Source: Luteimonas marina (GTDB lineage: Bacteria > Pseudomonadota > Gammaproteobacteria > Xanthomonadales > Xanthomonadaceae). Taken from it: a DNA stretch of 64,000 nt. Each line of letters starts with the position of its first letter. Position 1 is the stretch's first letter. This document shows positions 19,796-29,641 of the stretch, one piece after another. The position numbers and the translations under genes are program-made. The DNA is taken from positions 434,001 through 498,000 of the forward strand of contig NZ_VOHK01000001.1 of assembly GCF_007859325.1 (NCBI RefSeq), given 5' to 3'. The notes under the pieces are model-generated. The model was not told the origin of the DNA, made no database searches, and worked only from the letters and a program-made list of their open reading frames with translations.

Positions 19796-20926
19796 ATGTA
19801 CACGAACCGTGTTTTTCCGGGCCTGCGCCCGATTCTGGCCATCGCGATGCTGTCGACGGCGCTGCTGCTGGCGGGCTGCAAGGGTGGGGGGGACGCGCAG
19901 GCCAAGGCCGCGGAGGACAAGGGGCCGGACGCGATCGCGGTGGAGGTCGAGAAGGTGGCGCGGCGCGCGATCGCGGCCAGCTACGGCAACACCGCGACCC
20001 TGGAGCCGCGCGCCGAATCGCAGGTGGTCGCCAAGACCTCGGGCGTGGCGCTGGAGGTGCTGGTGGAGGAAGGCCAGCAGGTCCGCGCCGGGCAGGTGCT
20101 GGTGCGCCTGGACGCCGACCGCGCGCGGCTGCAGGCCGCGCAGAGTTCCGCGCAGCTGCGCAAGCTCGAAGCCAACTACGAGCGCGCCAAGCAGCTCGAG
20201 GCGCAGCAGATGGTCAGCGCCAACGACCTCGACCAGCTGCGCTACGACCTGGAGAACGCGCGCGCCGTGAACCGGCTTGCCAATCTCGAACTGTCCTACA
20301 CCAACGTGGTCGCGCCGATCTCGGGCGTGATCGCCTCGCGCGACATCAAGCCGGGCAACTTCGTGCAGATCAACTCGCCGATCTTCCGCATCGTCGACAG
20401 CAGCCGGCTCGAGGCCACGCTCAACGTGCCCGAGCGCGAGATCGCCAAGCTCAAGCCCGGGCAGGCGGTGGAGCTGACCGCCGACGCGCTGCCGGGCAAG
20501 CGCTTCACCGGCACGGTCGACCGCGTGTCGCCGGTGGTCGATACCGGCACCGGCACGTTCCGCGTGGTCACCGCGTTCGCCGGCGACGGCGAACTGCAGC
20601 CGGGCATGTTCGGCCGCCTGGCGATCAACTACGACCAGCGCGCCGACGCCCTGGTGGTGCCGCGCAACGCCCTGCTCGAAGACGGCGGCGAGCCGGCGGT
20701 GTACGCGGTCCGCGACGGCAAGGCGGCGCGGATCAACGTCACGCTGGGGTATTCCGACGGTGGCTGGGTCGAGGTGCGCGAGGGCCTGGCGTCGGGCGAT
20801 GCCGTGGTCATCGCGGGCAAGGCCGCGCTGCGCGACGGCAGCGCCGTGCAGGTGCTGGGCGAGGACAAGGCGGCCACGGCGAAGGCCGACGCGACGGATG
20901 GCGCGGCGACGCAGGCGGGCAACTGA
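19796..20926 (+). CDS. RND efflux periplasmic adaptor (membrane fusion protein)
   Basis: The 376-residue HlyD/AcrA-type adaptor would connect the inner-membrane pump to an outer-membrane channel. The N-terminus has a signal ending LLLAGC (lipobox), then a barrel-sandwich/lipoyl domain (VVAKTSGVALEVLVEEGQQV), a helical hairpin (about 110-165) and beta-barrel domains (VAPISGVIASRDIKPGNFVQ, FRIVDSSRLEATLNVPERE). The ATG at 19796 gives a clean lipoprotein signal; a TTG 33 bases upstream is less likely. The stop codon overlaps the start of the first pump gene (TGATG), so the three genes form one operon. No outer-membrane factor or local regulator is present. Confidence 0.9.
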   Translation: MYTNRVFPGLRPILAIAMLSTALLLAGCKGGGDAQAKAAEDKGPDAIAVEVEKVARRAIAASYGNTATLEPRAESQVVAKTSGVALEVLVEEGQQVRAGQVLVRLDADRARLQAAQSSAQLRKLEANYERAKQLEAQQMVSANDLDQLRYDLENARAVNRLANLELSYTNVVAPISGVIASRDIKPGNFVQINSPIFRIVDSSRLEATLNVPEREIAKLKPGQAVELTADALPGKRFTGTVDRVSPVVDTGTGTFRVVTAFAGDGELQPGMFGRLAINYDQRADALVVPRNALLEDGGEPAVYAVRDGKAARINVTLGYSDGGWVEVREGLASGDAVVIAGKAALRDGSAVQVLGEDKAATAKADATDGAATQAGN

Positions 20927-23900
20927 TGGGCCCGCACGATCCGCCGCCGGGCACGGGCGGCTTCGACCTGATCGAGTTCGCCACCCGGCGCCGCGTCACC
21001 ATCGCGATGATGACGCTGACCCTGGTGCTGTTCGGCCTGATCTCGCTGTCGGCGCTGAAGGTCGAGCTGCTGCCGGACCTGAGCTATCCCACGCTGACCG
21101 TGCGCACCGACTACGAGGGCGCCGCGCCGACGGAAGTCGAGACGTTGATCTCGCAGCCGGCGGAAGAAGCGCTGGGCGTGGTCAAGGGCCTGCGCAAGCT
21201 CAAGTCGATCTCGCGCACCGGGCAGAGTGACGTGGTGCTGGAGTTCGCCTGGGGCACGGACATGGAGCAGGCCGGCCTCGACGTGCGCGACAAGATGGAA
21301 ACGCTGCAGCTGCCGCTGGAGGCCAAGCCGCCGGTGCTGCTGCGCTTCAATCCGTCGACGCAGCCGATCATGCGCCTGGCGCTGTCCTCGAAGCAGGAAG
21401 GCGGCAGCGAGGCCGACGCGATCCGCCGGCTGATGGAGATCCGCCGCTACGCCGACGACGACCTCAAGCGCAAGCTCGAACCGGTCCTGGGCGTGGCCGC
21501 GGTGAAGGTCGGCGGCGGCCTCGAGGACGAGATCCAGGTCGACATCGACCAGCGCAAGCTGGCGCAGCTCGGCCTGTCGCTGGACAACGTGATCCAGCGC
21601 CTGCAGCAGGAGAACGTCAACCTTTCCGGCGGTCGCCTGGAGGAAGGCTCGCAGCGCTACCTGGTGCGCACGGTCAACCAGTTCGCCACGGTTGAGCAGA
21701 TGCGCGAGATGCTGCTGACCACCGCCGGCGGCTCCGCCGCGACCTCGTCCACCGGCGAGAACCGGCAGCTGATGACCGCGATCCTCGGCAGCCGCGATCC
21801 CAACGTGATCGCGGCCCTGCGCGGCGACGGCGGCAGCGGCGGCGGCAGTTCGCCGTTGCGGCTCAGGGACGTGGCCGAGGTGCGCCAGGGCTACAAGGAA
21901 CGCGAGGCGGTGATCCGCAGCGCCGGCCACGAGGCGGTCGAACTGGCGATCTACAAGGAAGGCGACGCCAATACCGTCGCCACCGCCGACGCGCTGGAGG
22001 CGCGGCTGAAGCTGATCCGCGAGCAGTTGCCGCGCGACATCGAGATGAGCGTGGTCGAGGACCAGTCGGTCTTCATCCGCCACGCCATCCGCGACGTCAA
22101 GGTCGACGCCGTGATCGGCGGCCTGCTGTCGGTGCTGATCATCTTCCTGTTCCTGCGCGACGGCTGGAGCACCTTCGTCATCTCGCTGTCGCTGCCGATC
22201 TCGATCATCACCACCTTCTTCTTCATGGGCCAGCTCGGCCTGAGCCTGAACCTGATGTCGCTCGGCGGCCTGGCGCTGGCGACCGGCCTGGTGGTGGACG
22301 ACTCGATCGTGGTGCTCGAATCGATCGCCAAGGCGCGCGAGCGCGGCGTGGGCATCCTCGAAGCGGCGATCGCCGGCACCCGCGAGGTGTTCATGGCGGT
22401 GGTCGCCTCGACCCTGACCACGATCGCGGTGTTCCTGCCGCTGGTGTTCGTCGAGGGCATCGCCGGACAGCTGTTCCGCGACCAGGCGCTGACGGTGGCG
22501 ATCGCGATCGCGGTGTCGCTGGTGGTGTCGATGACGCTGATCCCGATGCTCAGCGCGCTCAAGGGCCGGCCGCCGCTGGCCTTCCCCGAGGAAGAGCCGC
22601 ATCCGCAGTGGCGCCCGGACAGCCGCTGGAAGAAGCCCGTGGCGGCGACCGGACGCGGCCTCGGCGCGGGCATCCGCGGTGCGTTCTTCGGTGCCGCCTG
22701 GCTGGTCGTGCGCCTGTGGCGCGGACTGGTCGCGATCGTCGGTCCGGTGATGCGCAAGGCCAGCGATCTGGCGATGGCGCCCTACAACCGCGCCGAGGCC
22801 GGCTACCTGCGGATGCTGCCGGCGGCGCTGGCGCGGCCGTGGCCGGTACTCGGCGGCGCGACGCTGGCCTTCGCGCTGACCCTGGCCGCGCTGCCGTTCC
22901 TCGGCATCGACCTGATCCCGCAGCTGGCGCAGGACCGCTTCGAGATGACCGCCAAGCTGCCGCCGGGCACGCCGCTGGCGCAGACCGACGCGCTGATCCG
23001 CGAAGTGCAGCGCAAGCACGCGGACGAGGACGGCGTGCGCTTGCTGTACGGCGTCTCCGGCACCGGCACCCGGCTCGACGCCAGCCCGACCGAGAGCGGC
23101 GAGAACATCGGCAAGCTGTCGGTGGTGATGACCGACACCTCGCACGAGCAGCGCCTGACCGACACCCTGCGCGAAACCCTGCAGGCGTATCCCTCGGCGC
23201 AGGTCGACTTTGCGCGCCCGGAACTGTTCTCGCTGTCGCCGCCGCTGGAGATCGAGATCGAGGGCAACGACTTGGAGGCGATCCGCGTCGCCGGCATCAA
23301 GCTCGCCGGCATGCTGCGTGCGAACGCGCACTACGCCGACGTGAAGTCGACGGTGGAGCAGGGCTTCCCCGAGATCCAGGTCGTGTTCGACCAGGACCGC
23401 GCCGCGGCGCTGGGCCTGACCACGCGCCAGATCGCCGACGCCGTGGTCAACAAGGTGCGCGGCAGCGTGGCCACGCGCTACAGCTTCCGCGACCGCAAGA
23501 TCGACGTGCTGGTGCGCGTGCAGGAATCCGAGCGCTCCTCGGTCGACGACATCCGCCGCCTGATCGTCAACCCGACCGGCGGCGCGCCGGTGGAGCTGGC
23601 CTCGGTGGCGGACGTGGTCTCGACCACCGGGCCGAGCGAGATCCACCGCGCCGATCAGCGCCGCGTGGCGATCGTCTCGGCCAACCTGCGCGACGTCGAC
23701 CTCGGCACCGCGATCGCCGAGGTGCAGAAGATGGTGGCCGACAACCCGCTGGGCACCGACATCGACGTGCGCATGGGCGGCCAGGGCGAGGAGCTGGACC
23801 AGTCGATCCGCTCGCTGCTGTTCGCCTTCGCCCTGGCGGTGTTCCTGGTTTATCTGGTGATGGCCTCGCAGTTCGAGTCGCTGCTGCATCCCTTCGTCAT

Positions 23901-24405
23901 CCTGTTCACCATCCCGCTGGCCCTGGTCGGCGCGGTCGCGGCGCTGATGCTGACGCGCTCGCCGATCTCGGTGGTGGTGTTCATCGGCCTGATCCTGCTG
24001 GTCGGCCTGGTGGTGAAGAACGCGATCATCCTGATCGACAAGGTCAACCAGCTGCGCGAGGAGGGCGTGCCCAGGCGCGAGGCGCTGGTCGAGGGCGCGC
24101 GCTCGCGCCTGCGCCCGATCATGATGACCACGCTGTGCGCGGTGTTCGGCTTCCTGCCGCTGGCGCTGGCCTTCGGCGAGGGCGCCGAGGTGCGTTCGCC
24201 GATGGCGATCACGGTGATCGGCGGCCTGCTGGTCTCGACCCTGCTGACCCTGCTGGTGATCCCGGTCGTGTACGACCTGCTCGACCGCAAGCCGGACGAG
24301 TTCTACGCCGAACGCGGCCGTCGCGCGCGCAACACCGCCGCCCAGGTGGCGCAGGTGCTGGCGCACGAACAGGACGCACTGGGCGGCGCGGTCGCGAAGG
24401 ACTGA
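20926..24405 (+). CDS. RND efflux pump inner-membrane subunit 1
   Basis: A 1159-residue AcrB/HAE-type proton-driven exporter with two repeats, each of six membrane helices plus a large periplasmic loop. The TM4 proton-relay pair is present (Asp458/Asp459 in GLVVDDSIVV), and the TM10 lysine is Lys1031 (GLVVKNAIILID). FMGQLGLSLNLMSLGGLALA and MMTTLCAVFGFLPLALAFGE are typical. A basic linker of about 75 residues (550-625) between the two repeats is longer than in AcrB. The start overlaps the adaptor stop codon. Substrate is unknown; the relay residues say it is a proton-motive-force-driven pump. Confidence 0.92.
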   Translation: MGPHDPPPGTGGFDLIEFATRRRVTIAMMTLTLVLFGLISLSALKVELLPDLSYPTLTVRTDYEGAAPTEVETLISQPAEEALGVVKGLRKLKSISRTGQSDVVLEFAWGTDMEQAGLDVRDKMETLQLPLEAKPPVLLRFNPSTQPIMRLALSSKQEGGSEADAIRRLMEIRRYADDDLKRKLEPVLGVAAVKVGGGLEDEIQVDIDQRKLAQLGLSLDNVIQRLQQENVNLSGGRLEEGSQRYLVRTVNQFATVEQMREMLLTTAGGSAATSSTGENRQLMTAILGSRDPNVIAALRGDGGSGGGSSPLRLRDVAEVRQGYKEREAVIRSAGHEAVELAIYKEGDANTVATADALEARLKLIREQLPRDIEMSVVEDQSVFIRHAIRDVKVDAVIGGLLSVLIIFLFLRDGWSTFVISLSLPISIITTFFFMGQLGLSLNLMSLGGLALATGLVVDDSIVVLESIAKARERGVGILEAAIAGTREVFMAVVASTLTTIAVFLPLVFVEGIAGQLFRDQALTVAIAIAVSLVVSMTLIPMLSALKGRPPLAFPEEEPHPQWRPDSRWKKPVAATGRGLGAGIRGAFFGAAWLVVRLWRGLVAIVGPVMRKASDLAMAPYNRAEAGYLRMLPAALARPWPVLGGATLAFALTLAALPFLGIDLIPQLAQDRFEMTAKLPPGTPLAQTDALIREVQRKHADEDGVRLLYGVSGTGTRLDASPTESGENIGKLSVVMTDTSHEQRLTDTLRETLQAYPSAQVDFARPELFSLSPPLEIEIEGNDLEAIRVAGIKLAGMLRANAHYADVKSTVEQGFPEIQVVFDQDRAAALGLTTRQIADAVVNKVRGSVATRYSFRDRKIDVLVRVQESERSSVDDIRRLIVNPTGGAPVELASVADVVSTTGPSEIHRADQRRVAIVSANLRDVDLGTAIAEVQKMVADNPLGTDIDVRMGGQGEELDQSIRSLLFAFALAVFLVYLVMASQFESLLHPFVILFTIPLALVGAVAALMLTRSPISVVVFIGLILLVGLVVKNAIILIDKVNQLREEGVPRREALVEGARSRLRPIMMTTLCAVFGFLPLALAFGEGAEVRSPMAITVIGGLLVSTLLTLLVIPVVYDLLDRKPDEFYAERGRRARNTAAQVAQVLAHEQDALGGAVAKD

Positions 24406-24408
24406 CGG

Positions 24409-27400
24409 ATGAACATCACCGAGCTGTCCATCCGCCGGCCCGTCACCACGATCATGCTGTTCGTGTCGATGGTGGCGATCGGCCTGATCGCCTCGTTCCG
24501 GCTGCCGCTGGAGGCCGAGCCGGAGGCCACGATCCCGTTCTTCTTCGTCTCGCTGCCGTACCCGGGCTCCACGCCGGAAGAGGTGGAGCGCAATATCGTG
24601 CGGCCGGTGGAGGAAGCGCTGGCGACGATGTCCGGCATCAAGTCGATGAACTCGCGCGCCAATGCCGAGGGCGGCATGATCCAGGTCGAATTCGGCGACT
24701 GGAATCGCGACATCGCCATCGCCGCGTCGGAGGCGCGCGAGCGCATCGACGCGGTCCGCGACGAGCTGCCGGACGACTTCCGCCGCTACTACGTGCAGCG
24801 CTGGAGCACCAGCGACCGCGAGGCGATGAGCCTGCGGCTGAGCAGCGCCGAGGACCTGACCGCGCGCGCGGACCTGATCGAGCGCAGCATCAAGCAGCGA
24901 CTGGAGCGCCTGCCGGGCGTGGCGCGCGTGGAGGTGGAAGGCGTCGCCGCGCAGGAGGTGCTGATCGCGCTCGACCGCAACCGCCTCAGCGCCCACGGCG
25001 TGGCCCTGAACGAACTGGTGCAGCGGCTGCAGGCGGCGAACTTCTCGGTGTCGGCCGGCCAGATCACCGAGGCCGGCCAGCGCCTGCGCGTGCAGCCTCG
25101 CGGCGAACTGCAGGAACTGCAGGCGCTGCGCGAGATGCGCGTGGACAACCGCGGCACGCGCCTGTCCGACATCGCCGACGTCGGCCTGCAGCCGCAGCGC
25201 ATGAGCTACGTGCGGCAGATGGAGGGCAAGCCCAGCGTCGGCGTGGACATCTACAAGGAACGCGCGGCCAATCTCGTCGACCTCTCGCGCGCGGTCCGCG
25301 CCGAGCTCCAGGTGCTGGAAGCCGATCCGTCCATGCGCGGCATCGACATCGAGATCAGCGACGACCAGGGCGAGGCGGTGACCGGCTCGCTGCTGGCGCT
25401 GGCCGAGGCCGGCGCGATCGGCCTGCTGCTGTCGGTGATCGTGCTCTACGCCTTCCTGCGCCACTGGCCGTCGACGCTGATGGTGACCGCGGCGATCCCG
25501 ATCTGCTTCATCATGACGCTCGGCTTCATGTACTTCACCGGCATCTCGCTCAACATCATCTCGATGATGGGCCTGCTGCTGGCGGTGGGCATGCTGGTGG
25601 ACAACGCCGTGGTGGTGGTCGAAAGCATCTACCAGGAGCGCGAGAAGTACCCGGACAAGCCGACCCTGGCCTCGATCATCGGCACCCGCCACGTCGCGAT
25701 CGCGCTGTCGGCCGGCACCCTGTGCCACTGCGTGGTGTTCCTGCCGATGATGTTCGGCGAGAAGAACATCATCACCATCTATCTGGCGCAGCTGGCGGTG
25801 ACGATCTCGGTGTCGCTGCTGGCCTCGTGGCTGGTCGCGGTGAGCCTGATCCCGATGCTGTCGGCGCGGATGAAGACGCCGCCGGCGCTGAAGTCGCCGT
25901 TCATCACCCGGCTGCAGCAGCGCTACGCGCGCCTGCTGCGCTGGACCCTGGAGCACCGCGGCTGGGCGATCGCCGGCATCCTGGCGATCTCGCTGGTCAG
26001 CCTCATCCCGATGAAGTACACCCAGGGCGGCGGCGACGACGGCGATCCCAGCCAGATCAACGTCTTCTACCAGTGGAAGGGCGCGTACTCCAAGGAGGAG
26101 ATGGGCCGGGAAGTGGCGAAGGTGGAGGCGTTCGTCAACGCCAACCGCGAGCAGTTCCGGATCGATCGCGTCTACAGCCGCTACAGCGAGCAGGGCTGGG
26201 CGTCGACGCGCCTGTTCCTCAAGGTGAAGGACCGCGAGCAGAGCAAGCTGATCGAGGAGGAACTGCGCAAGGGCCTGCCGCAGTCGGCGCGCGCGAAGAT
26301 CGGCATCGGCTGGCCCGGCGGCATGGGCAGCGACGGAGAGGGCATCCGCTTCAGCCTGGTCGGCGATTCCACGCAGACGCTGCAGGAAATCGCCGACGAC
26401 ATCGTGCCGATGCTGGGCCGCGATCCGAAGCTGCGCGACGTGCGCGTGGACACCGGCGACGCCAACTCCGAGCTGTCGGTGCAGGTGGACCGCGAGCGCG
26501 CGGCCGCCTACGGCTTCAGCGCGCAGCAGGTGGCGCAGTTCGTCGGCATGGCGCTGCGCGGCTCGTCGCTGCGCGACTTCCACAGCGGCGACCGGGAAAT
26601 CCCGGTCAACGTGCGCTTCGCCGGCTCGGAGCGCTACAGCGCCGAGGACCTGGCCTCGTTCATGGTGCGCGCGCCCAACGGCACCGAGGTGCCGCTGCTG
26701 GCGATGGTGGACGTGAACGTCAACCCGGCCTCGACCGCGATCCAGCGCATGAACCGCCAGACCATGCTGCGCATCGAGGCCGGCATCGCCAAGGACGTGC
26801 CGGTGGACGAGGCGCGCAAGGCCATCGAAACCACGCTCGACGGCGTGGAGTTCCCGCCGGGCTATGGCTACACCTTCTCCGGGCTGAGCTTCAACATCAA
26901 CTTCGACGGCATGGACCAGATGGTCAGGAGCATCATGATCGCCCTGGTGCTGATGCTGGTGATCATGGCCGCGGTGTTCGAATCGCTGCTGTTCCCGACC
27001 GCGATCATGTCCTGCGTGCTGTTCTCGATCTTCGGCGTGTACTGGCTGTTCTGGATCACCGGTACCGAGATGAACATCATGGCGGTCATCGGCATCCTGG
27101 TGCTGATGGGCGTGGTGGTGAACAACGGCATCGTGATGATCGAACACATCAACAACCTGCGCCGGCGCGGGATGCCGCGCACGGAGGCGCTGGTCGAAGG
27201 CAGCCGCGAACGCCTGCGGCCGATCCTGATGACGATGGGCACGGCGATCCTGGCGATGGTCCCGATCGCGCTCAACACCGACACCCCGCAGGGCATGCCG
27301 CCCTACCACCCGATGGCGCGCGCCATCGCCGGCGGGCTCGCGTTCTCGACCGTGGTCAGCCTGCTGTTCCTGCCGACGATCTACGCCCTGCTAGACGACC

Positions 27401-27489
27401 TGCGCACCGGCACGGCGCGGCTGGTGCGGCGTGCGCGCGGGCGCGGGACCGCGCCTTCGGCGCCGGCACTGGTGCCCGGCGCCGACTGA
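24409..27489 (+). CDS. RND efflux pump inner-membrane subunit 2
   Basis: The 1026-residue RND protein lies three bases after the first pump gene. The overall fold is the same (MLFVSMVAIGLIASFRLPLE, LPYPGSTPEEVERNIVRPVE, TM helices near 330-480 and 840-1000). It differs at the proton-relay positions: TM4 reads GMLVDNAVVVVES (Asp398, then Asn399) and TM10 reads GVVVNNGIVMIEHINN, with Asn905 where subunit 1 and AcrB have lysine. Two different pump subunits with one adaptor recall MdtABC and related heteromeric pumps, but no close relation to MdtBC is claimed. A heterotrimer or two separate pumps sharing the adaptor are both possible. Confidence 0.92.
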   Translation: MNITELSIRRPVTTIMLFVSMVAIGLIASFRLPLEAEPEATIPFFFVSLPYPGSTPEEVERNIVRPVEEALATMSGIKSMNSRANAEGGMIQVEFGDWNRDIAIAASEARERIDAVRDELPDDFRRYYVQRWSTSDREAMSLRLSSAEDLTARADLIERSIKQRLERLPGVARVEVEGVAAQEVLIALDRNRLSAHGVALNELVQRLQAANFSVSAGQITEAGQRLRVQPRGELQELQALREMRVDNRGTRLSDIADVGLQPQRMSYVRQMEGKPSVGVDIYKERAANLVDLSRAVRAELQVLEADPSMRGIDIEISDDQGEAVTGSLLALAEAGAIGLLLSVIVLYAFLRHWPSTLMVTAAIPICFIMTLGFMYFTGISLNIISMMGLLLAVGMLVDNAVVVVESIYQEREKYPDKPTLASIIGTRHVAIALSAGTLCHCVVFLPMMFGEKNIITIYLAQLAVTISVSLLASWLVAVSLIPMLSARMKTPPALKSPFITRLQQRYARLLRWTLEHRGWAIAGILAISLVSLIPMKYTQGGGDDGDPSQINVFYQWKGAYSKEEMGREVAKVEAFVNANREQFRIDRVYSRYSEQGWASTRLFLKVKDREQSKLIEEELRKGLPQSARAKIGIGWPGGMGSDGEGIRFSLVGDSTQTLQEIADDIVPMLGRDPKLRDVRVDTGDANSELSVQVDRERAAAYGFSAQQVAQFVGMALRGSSLRDFHSGDREIPVNVRFAGSERYSAEDLASFMVRAPNGTEVPLLAMVDVNVNPASTAIQRMNRQTMLRIEAGIAKDVPVDEARKAIETTLDGVEFPPGYGYTFSGLSFNINFDGMDQMVRSIMIALVLMLVIMAAVFESLLFPTAIMSCVLFSIFGVYWLFWITGTEMNIMAVIGILVLMGVVVNNGIVMIEHINNLRRRGMPRTEALVEGSRERLRPILMTMGTAILAMVPIALNTDTPQGMPPYHPMARAIAGGLAFSTVVSLLFLPTIYALLDDLRTGTARLVRRARGRGTAPSAPALVPGAD

Positions 27490-27573
27490 CAGGCCGTTTC
27501 AACACCGGGCCGCTTCCCGTCCCCGCAAGGGCGGGAAGCGGTTCGCCTCGCCGCCCGCTCCAGGAACCGGAAC

Positions 27574-28290
27574 ATGCCGCTTGCGCTTGTCGAAATCGCG
27601 ATCCACATGGGCGTGGTCGCCGCGCTCGCATGCCTGGCGGCGTACGCGACCCGAAGCGACCTGCGCGCGGGCTGGTTGATCGCGGCACTGCTGCTGATGC
27701 TGTTGCGCGATGCGCTGGTGCTGCGTGGATACGGACTGGTCCCGGATTTCTTCCCGGACAGCGCCTGGAACTGGACCGGGAAACTGCTCGCCACGGCGGG
27801 ACTGCTGGCGGTGGCCGCGCTGCCGCGGTTCGGCTTCCGGCGCTGCGGAGTCACGTTGCGCCAGGCTCCCGGTTCGGGCACGGCGTGGATCGTCTTCGCG
27901 CTGTTCGTCGCCGTGCTCTTCGGCCTGGCGTTCCACCTTGGAGACGGCAGGGAGGGCATCGACACGATCCTGTTCCAGTGGTCGATGCCCGGAATCGAGG
28001 AGGAGCTGTTCTATCGCGGCGTCCTGTTACTGGCGTTGAACGAAGCGCTCGATACCGGCGCGAAACGCCGGTTCGCCGGGATCGGCTTCGGCGGACTGCT
28101 CGCCACCGTCGCCTTCGGCCTTGGCCATGCGCTGTTCTATCGTGCCGACGGACTTTCGTTCGACCCGATGGCATTCGCCATGACCGCGGGTCCGGCATTG
28201 CTGCTGGTCTGGTTCCGGCAGCGGACGGGCAGCTTGCTGCTGCCGGTGCTGGCGCACAACGTCGCCAATGGTGCGTTTACGCTGTTCTGA
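27574..28290 (+). CDS. CPBP-family intramembrane metalloprotease
   Basis: The 238-residue, largely hydrophobic protein has about seven membrane helices and the three CPBP (Abi/CAAX) motifs: IEEELFYRG (Glu142-144, Arg148), FGLGHALF (His185) and HNVANG (His228). These form the metal site of Rce1-like glutamate proteases. Bacterial members act in peptide maturation, self-immunity or unknown roles. It lies 84 bases after the RND operon and may be read through from it. Its stop codon abuts the stop codon of the convergent TraB-family gene. No bacteriocin or peptide substrate gene is seen beside it. Confidence 0.88.
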   Translation: MPLALVEIAIHMGVVAALACLAAYATRSDLRAGWLIAALLLMLLRDALVLRGYGLVPDFFPDSAWNWTGKLLATAGLLAVAALPRFGFRRCGVTLRQAPGSGTAWIVFALFVAVLFGLAFHLGDGREGIDTILFQWSMPGIEEELFYRGVLLLALNEALDTGAKRRFAGIGFGGLLATVAFGLGHALFYRADGLSFDPMAFAMTAGPALLLVWFRQRTGSLLLPVLAHNVANGAFTLF

Positions 28291-29505
28291 TCAGGCGAAC
28301 AGCCGCGCCAGCATCCTCGCGCCGCCGGTCCACACGCCGATGGCGGTGCCGAGCGAAGTCAGGAAGAAGTTCAACAGCACCCGTGCGACGCGGTTGCGCC
28401 ACCAGCCCTTCACCGAGTTGACGTCGTCGCGCAGGGCCATGAAGTCGGCGTAGGTGGGCTTGCGTACCCAGGCTTCGATCAGGGCGCTGACCGTGCCCGA
28501 GGCGAGCGCGGGATGCAGCGGGGTGAACGGCGAGGACGCGAAGGCGCCGAGGATGCTCAGCGGATGGCCGCCCGCGATCAGGCAGCCCAGTGCGCCGAGG
28601 CCGCCGGTCCACAGCACCCAGTACAGCAGCAGGTCGGCGCCGACGTCGAAGCCGCCGCTGGCGAAGCCCCAGGCGAAGCCGCCGAGCAGGAACGCGCCGA
28701 TGCAGATCTCCATGATCGGCAGCTTCGACTTCGGCTTCAGTGCCTCCAGTTCCGGGATCACCGCGTCGGGCGCACCGGCATCGTCGCGCAGGTGCCGCGC
28801 CAGCCCGTCGAGGTGGCCGGCGCCGACCACCGCCAGCACCTCGCGTGCGTCGCCCGACGTCTGGCGCAGACGTGCGGCCATGTAGCGGTCGCGCTCGGTG
28901 ATCAGCGCGTCGTACAGCGCCGGCGTCTGCTCGGCGAACTCGCTGAAGCTGGCCTGCAGCATGTCGCCCTGCTTGAGCTTCTCGATGTCGTGCTCGGCGA
29001 CCTCGTCGTCCACGATCAGGCCGACGACGATGCCGCCGCCGAGCTTGGCCCGCTGCCACCAGCCCAGGCGCTGCAGTGCGCGCCTGAAGGTCAGGCCGAC
29101 GTCGCGGTCGATCAGGTGCGTCGGCAGGCCGCGCGCGCGCGCATCCTCGACCGCGGCCTTCAGCTCCGCGCCCGGCTCGATGCCGAGCTGCTCGGCCAGC
29201 CGCCGCTGATAGCTGGCCAGCGCGAGGTTGGCGGCGAACAGCGGGGTCTTGCCCTCGCGCAGCACCTTGACCAGGTCGAGCCTGGCCAGCGCGTCCGGAT
29301 CGGTGATCGCACGCAGGCGTTGCTCGTCGAGTTCCACCGCGACCGCATCGAATCCGCCTTCCGCGATCGCCGAATGCACGGCCTCGACGCTCGCGCGCGA
29401 GACGTGCGCGGTGCCGAGCAGGGTGTAGCGCACGCCGTCGCGTTCGACGATGGCGTGGGGTTGCGCGCGCCAGTCGGCATCGGCAGGGGCTGCGTGTTCG
29501 TTCAA
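28291..29505 (-). CDS. TraB/PrgY-family membrane protein
   Basis: The 404-residue product has an N-terminal TIKI/TraB-type domain (about 20-240) with the signature LLGTAHVS (His34), VAVELDEQR and VVGAGHLDGL, followed by about four membrane helices (about 265-400; LPIMEICIGAFLLGGFAWGF). Enterococcal PrgY/TraB lowers pheromone activity, and eukaryotic TIKI relatives are metal-dependent proteases. The role in Gram-negative bacteria is unsettled. It is convergent with the CPBP protease with no spacing. Transcription appears independent of the upstream hydrolase (136-base gap with a hairpin). Confidence 0.85.
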   Translation of the reverse strand: MNEHAAPADADWRAQPHAIVERDGVRYTLLGTAHVSRASVEAVHSAIAEGGFDAVAVELDEQRLRAITDPDALARLDLVKVLREGKTPLFAANLALASYQRRLAEQLGIEPGAELKAAVEDARARGLPTHLIDRDVGLTFRRALQRLGWWQRAKLGGGIVVGLIVDDEVAEHDIEKLKQGDMLQASFSEFAEQTPALYDALITERDRYMAARLRQTSGDAREVLAVVGAGHLDGLARHLRDDAGAPDAVIPELEALKPKSKLPIMEICIGAFLLGGFAWGFASGGFDVGADLLLYWVLWTGGLGALGCLIAGGHPLSILGAFASSPFTPLHPALASGTVSALIEAWVRKPTYADFMALRDDVNSVKGWWRNRVARVLLNFFLTSLGTAIGVWTGGARMLARLFA

Positions 29506-29543
29506 CGGGGAATCCGCTTGCGGGGGGCTGTCGCCTTCGACAA

Positions 29544-29565
29544 GACGGCGCCTTGCGGCGCCGTC
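29544..29565. repeat. hairpin after the alpha/beta hydrolase gene
   Basis: GACGGCGCC, loop TTGC, GGCGCCGTC: a perfect nine-base stem between the hydrolase stop (29642) and the TraB-family start (29505). It lacks a T-run, so its action as a terminator is uncertain. Confidence 0.4.
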
Positions 29566-29641
29566 ATGGGTTCAGCGGGCGACAGGGTAGAACGTCGTGC
29601 GCAGCAGGGAAAGCCGTCGACGCGAGGGTGCCGCGCGGTGT

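Noticed and set aside
20629..27309. A 2226-codon open frame antisense to the RND operon, and a 1937-codon frame at 22608-28421
   Set aside because: High GC with strong third-position bias leaves long open frames on other strands. The translations are His/Arg/Gln/Ala-rich with no recognisable domain, whereas the plus-strand RND frames match known families throughout.
29506..29641. Possible small RNA in the hydrolase-TraB gap
   Set aside because: Only one short hairpin without a T-run and no promoter match; better explained as a transcript 3' end.
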